Source: AC-69 sp036519575 (GTDB lineage Bacteria; Actinomycetota; UBA4738; HRBIN12). From it: a DNA stretch of 14,723 nucleotides. Under the pieces are notes generated by a model, which saw only the letters and a list, made by a program, of their open reading frames with translations, was not told the origin of the DNA and did not search any database. Positions 13,751 through 14,723 of the stretch are shown piece after piece. The number at the start of each line of letters is the position of its first letter. Position 1 is the stretch's first letter. A program made the position numbers and the translations under genes. The stretch covers positions 1-14,723 of the forward strand of contig DATDKZ010000224.1 of the NCBI GenBank assembly GCA_036519575.1, read 5' to 3'.

Positions 13751-14706
13751 CCGACGGGCTCCCGGCGGAGTTCCAACGGATCCTGGAGCGCGGGGCATTC
13801 TGCTCCATCGCCGCGGAGACAAGGCGAGGACCTCACGTCACGCCGCTCGTGTTCGCGTGGTCCGACAGCCGAGTGTGGCTGACCACGTCCCGCGGATCGG
13901 TCAAAGCCCGGGCGTGGCGAGCGGACCCGAGGGTGGCGGGGTTGGTGCAGGACGGGGCGCGGGCGGTCGCGTTCACCGGCCGGGCCGCGGCGCATGACGT
14001 GCTCGACCCGTCCACCTGGATCCGGACGGCCGTTCGGATGCCCGCGGTGACCGCGGCCTCCGTCAGGTTCACCGCCAAGAACGCCAGGTTCTTCGCCGGG
14101 TATGCGGTGGATGCACGGCGCGTCCCGTTGGCGTGGACCCCTCCCGGGCGAGTGTTCGTGGAGATCGTCCTGGAACGGGCCGCGCTTCTCGACGCCGGCG
14201 AGGTGCGTGCGCTGTGGGGAGCGTGGGACGCCTCCCATCACACGGCCGACACCTTTCGGGCGCGGCGGGGCGGGACCGACGCGTTCGCCGCTCTCCCGGC
14301 CGCCGTCCGAAGCGGCCTCGGCGGGAGCGGTCCGGCAGCCCTCGGCATCGCCGGGTCCCGAAGCTCGGTCGTGCTGCCTGCCCGGTGGGCCGAGGAGGGG
14401 CCGGACCTGTATGCGGCGATGCCCCAGGGCTCCCTCGCGATCGCCGGCGCGAGCGAGCCCACGTTCCCAGTCGCCCTCGCCGTGGACAGGGCTTCGGGGT
14501 GGCGAGCCCGTGAGATGGTTGGGGCCATGGCCCAGGGGGTTGGCCAGGTGTTCCTGCTCGATCGGCTCCGGGCCGGGGGGAGATCTGCCGAAGAGAAGGT
14601 TCGACGAACCGGTACGGACCCACAGGGCGCCGCGCTGGTCAGGATCCGTCCGGGGAGGCTCGTGTGGTGGCGCGGTTGGTCCAGCGGGAGCGTGACGATC
14701 GGATGA
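13747..14706 (+). CDS. PPOX-like FMN-binding split-barrel protein, long form
   Basis: The N-terminal ~130 residues resemble pyridoxamine 5'-phosphate oxidase-type split barrels. They carry FQRILERGAFCSIAAE, then PHVTPLVFAWSDSRVWLTTS and SVKARAWRADPRVAGLV, the usual strand-turn-strand and flavin-phosphate region. Known members bind FMN, F420 or heme, and the fold alone does not identify which. At 319 residues it is about twice the usual length. The C-terminal half (from about 200) again has a strand pattern, SLAIAGASEPTFPVALAVDR, that could be a decayed second barrel or an unrelated domain. GTG 13747 overlaps the CPBP stop (GTGA), so the genes are coupled. An open frame upstream to 13168 is only a shadow of the CPBP gene. 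No membrane segment is seen. The domain call is moderate and the reaction unknown. Confidence 0.7.
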   Translation: MTDGLPAEFQRILERGAFCSIAAETRRGPHVTPLVFAWSDSRVWLTTSRGSVKARAWRADPRVAGLVQDGARAVAFTGRAAAHDVLDPSTWIRTAVRMPAVTAASVRFTAKNARFFAGYAVDARRVPLAWTPPGRVFVEIVLERAALLDAGEVRALWGAWDASHHTADTFRARRGGTDAFAALPAAVRSGLGGSGPAALGIAGSRSSVVLPARWAEEGPDLYAAMPQGSLAIAGASEPTFPVALAVDRASGWRAREMVGAMAQGVGQVFLLDRLRAGGRSAEEKVRRTGTDPQGAALVRIRPGRLVWWRGWSSGSVTIG

Positions 14707-14723
14707 CGGTGGTCCAGACGTCG
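14703..14723 (+). CDS. Start of the next operon gene (partial)
   Basis: ATG 14703 overlaps the preceding TGA as ATGA and opens MTVVQTS before the window ends. GGGAG at 14686-14690 is a possible, rather distant, ribosome site. The overlap matches the coupling pattern of the genes upstream, which is the only support; seven codons are too few to identify a product. Confidence 0.4.

Noticed and set aside
1..14723. Mobile element, CRISPR array, toxin-antitoxin or defence system
   Set aside because: No transposase, integrase, terminal inverted repeat, spaced direct-repeat array or defence-type domain was seen; composition is even across the window.

Overview
The window is a gene-dense, high-GC stretch of a bacterial chromosome. 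Protein-coding sequence fills nearly all of it. GC-rich third codon positions, frequent GTG/TTG starts, TANNNT -10 boxes placed 7-11 nt before start codons (leaderless-type promoters) and a secreted YkuD L,D-transpeptidase all point to an actinobacterium (Actinomycetota) or a similar high-GC lineage such as some Chloroflexota. No rRNA, tRNA, CRISPR array, insertion sequence or phage gene was recognised. Taxonomy below that level cannot be read from the sequence.

Left part (1-6254): histidine utilisation. Urocanase (hutU, +), histidine ammonia-lyase (hutH, +) and imidazolonepropionase (hutI, -) give the first three steps, histidine -> urocanate -> 4-imidazolone-5-propionate -> N-formimidoyl-L-glutamate. 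The last step (HutG, or HutF plus a deformylase) and a HutC-type regulator are not in the window. The cluster is not a single operon. A DUF983 zinc-ribbon membrane protein lies on the opposite strand between hutU and hutH. A secreted L,D-transpeptidase is translationally coupled (ATGA) downstream of hutI.

Middle part (6339-9782): an MFS transporter, diverging from hutI, is followed by a small SRPBCC protein and then by an NCS1-type nucleobase/cation permease. The permease's 3' end overlaps tail-to-tail with a small cupin gene on the minus strand. Either transporter could serve the hut pathway, but nothing in the sequence proves a substrate.

Right part (9874-14723): leucyl aminopeptidase pepA (M17, all metal and catalytic residues present) converges on a SAM-dependent methyltransferase. 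Beyond a divergent intergenic region lies a tightly coupled plus-strand operon: an unrecognised eight-segment membrane protein, a CPBP-family membrane protein with altered motif residues, a long split-barrel flavin-reductase/PPOX-like protein, and the first codons of a further gene.

Most of this is ordinary metabolic content, and I do not see strong evidence for a wholly new system. The points most worth a second look are: a hutU with no ATG/GTG/TTG that covers its conserved N-terminus (only an ATA behind a perfect Shine-Dalgarno); the repeated leaderless-promoter signature; a leaderless five-codon mini-ORF whose stop overlaps the TTG start of the right-hand operon; and convergent gene pairs whose stop codons overlap or nearly touch.
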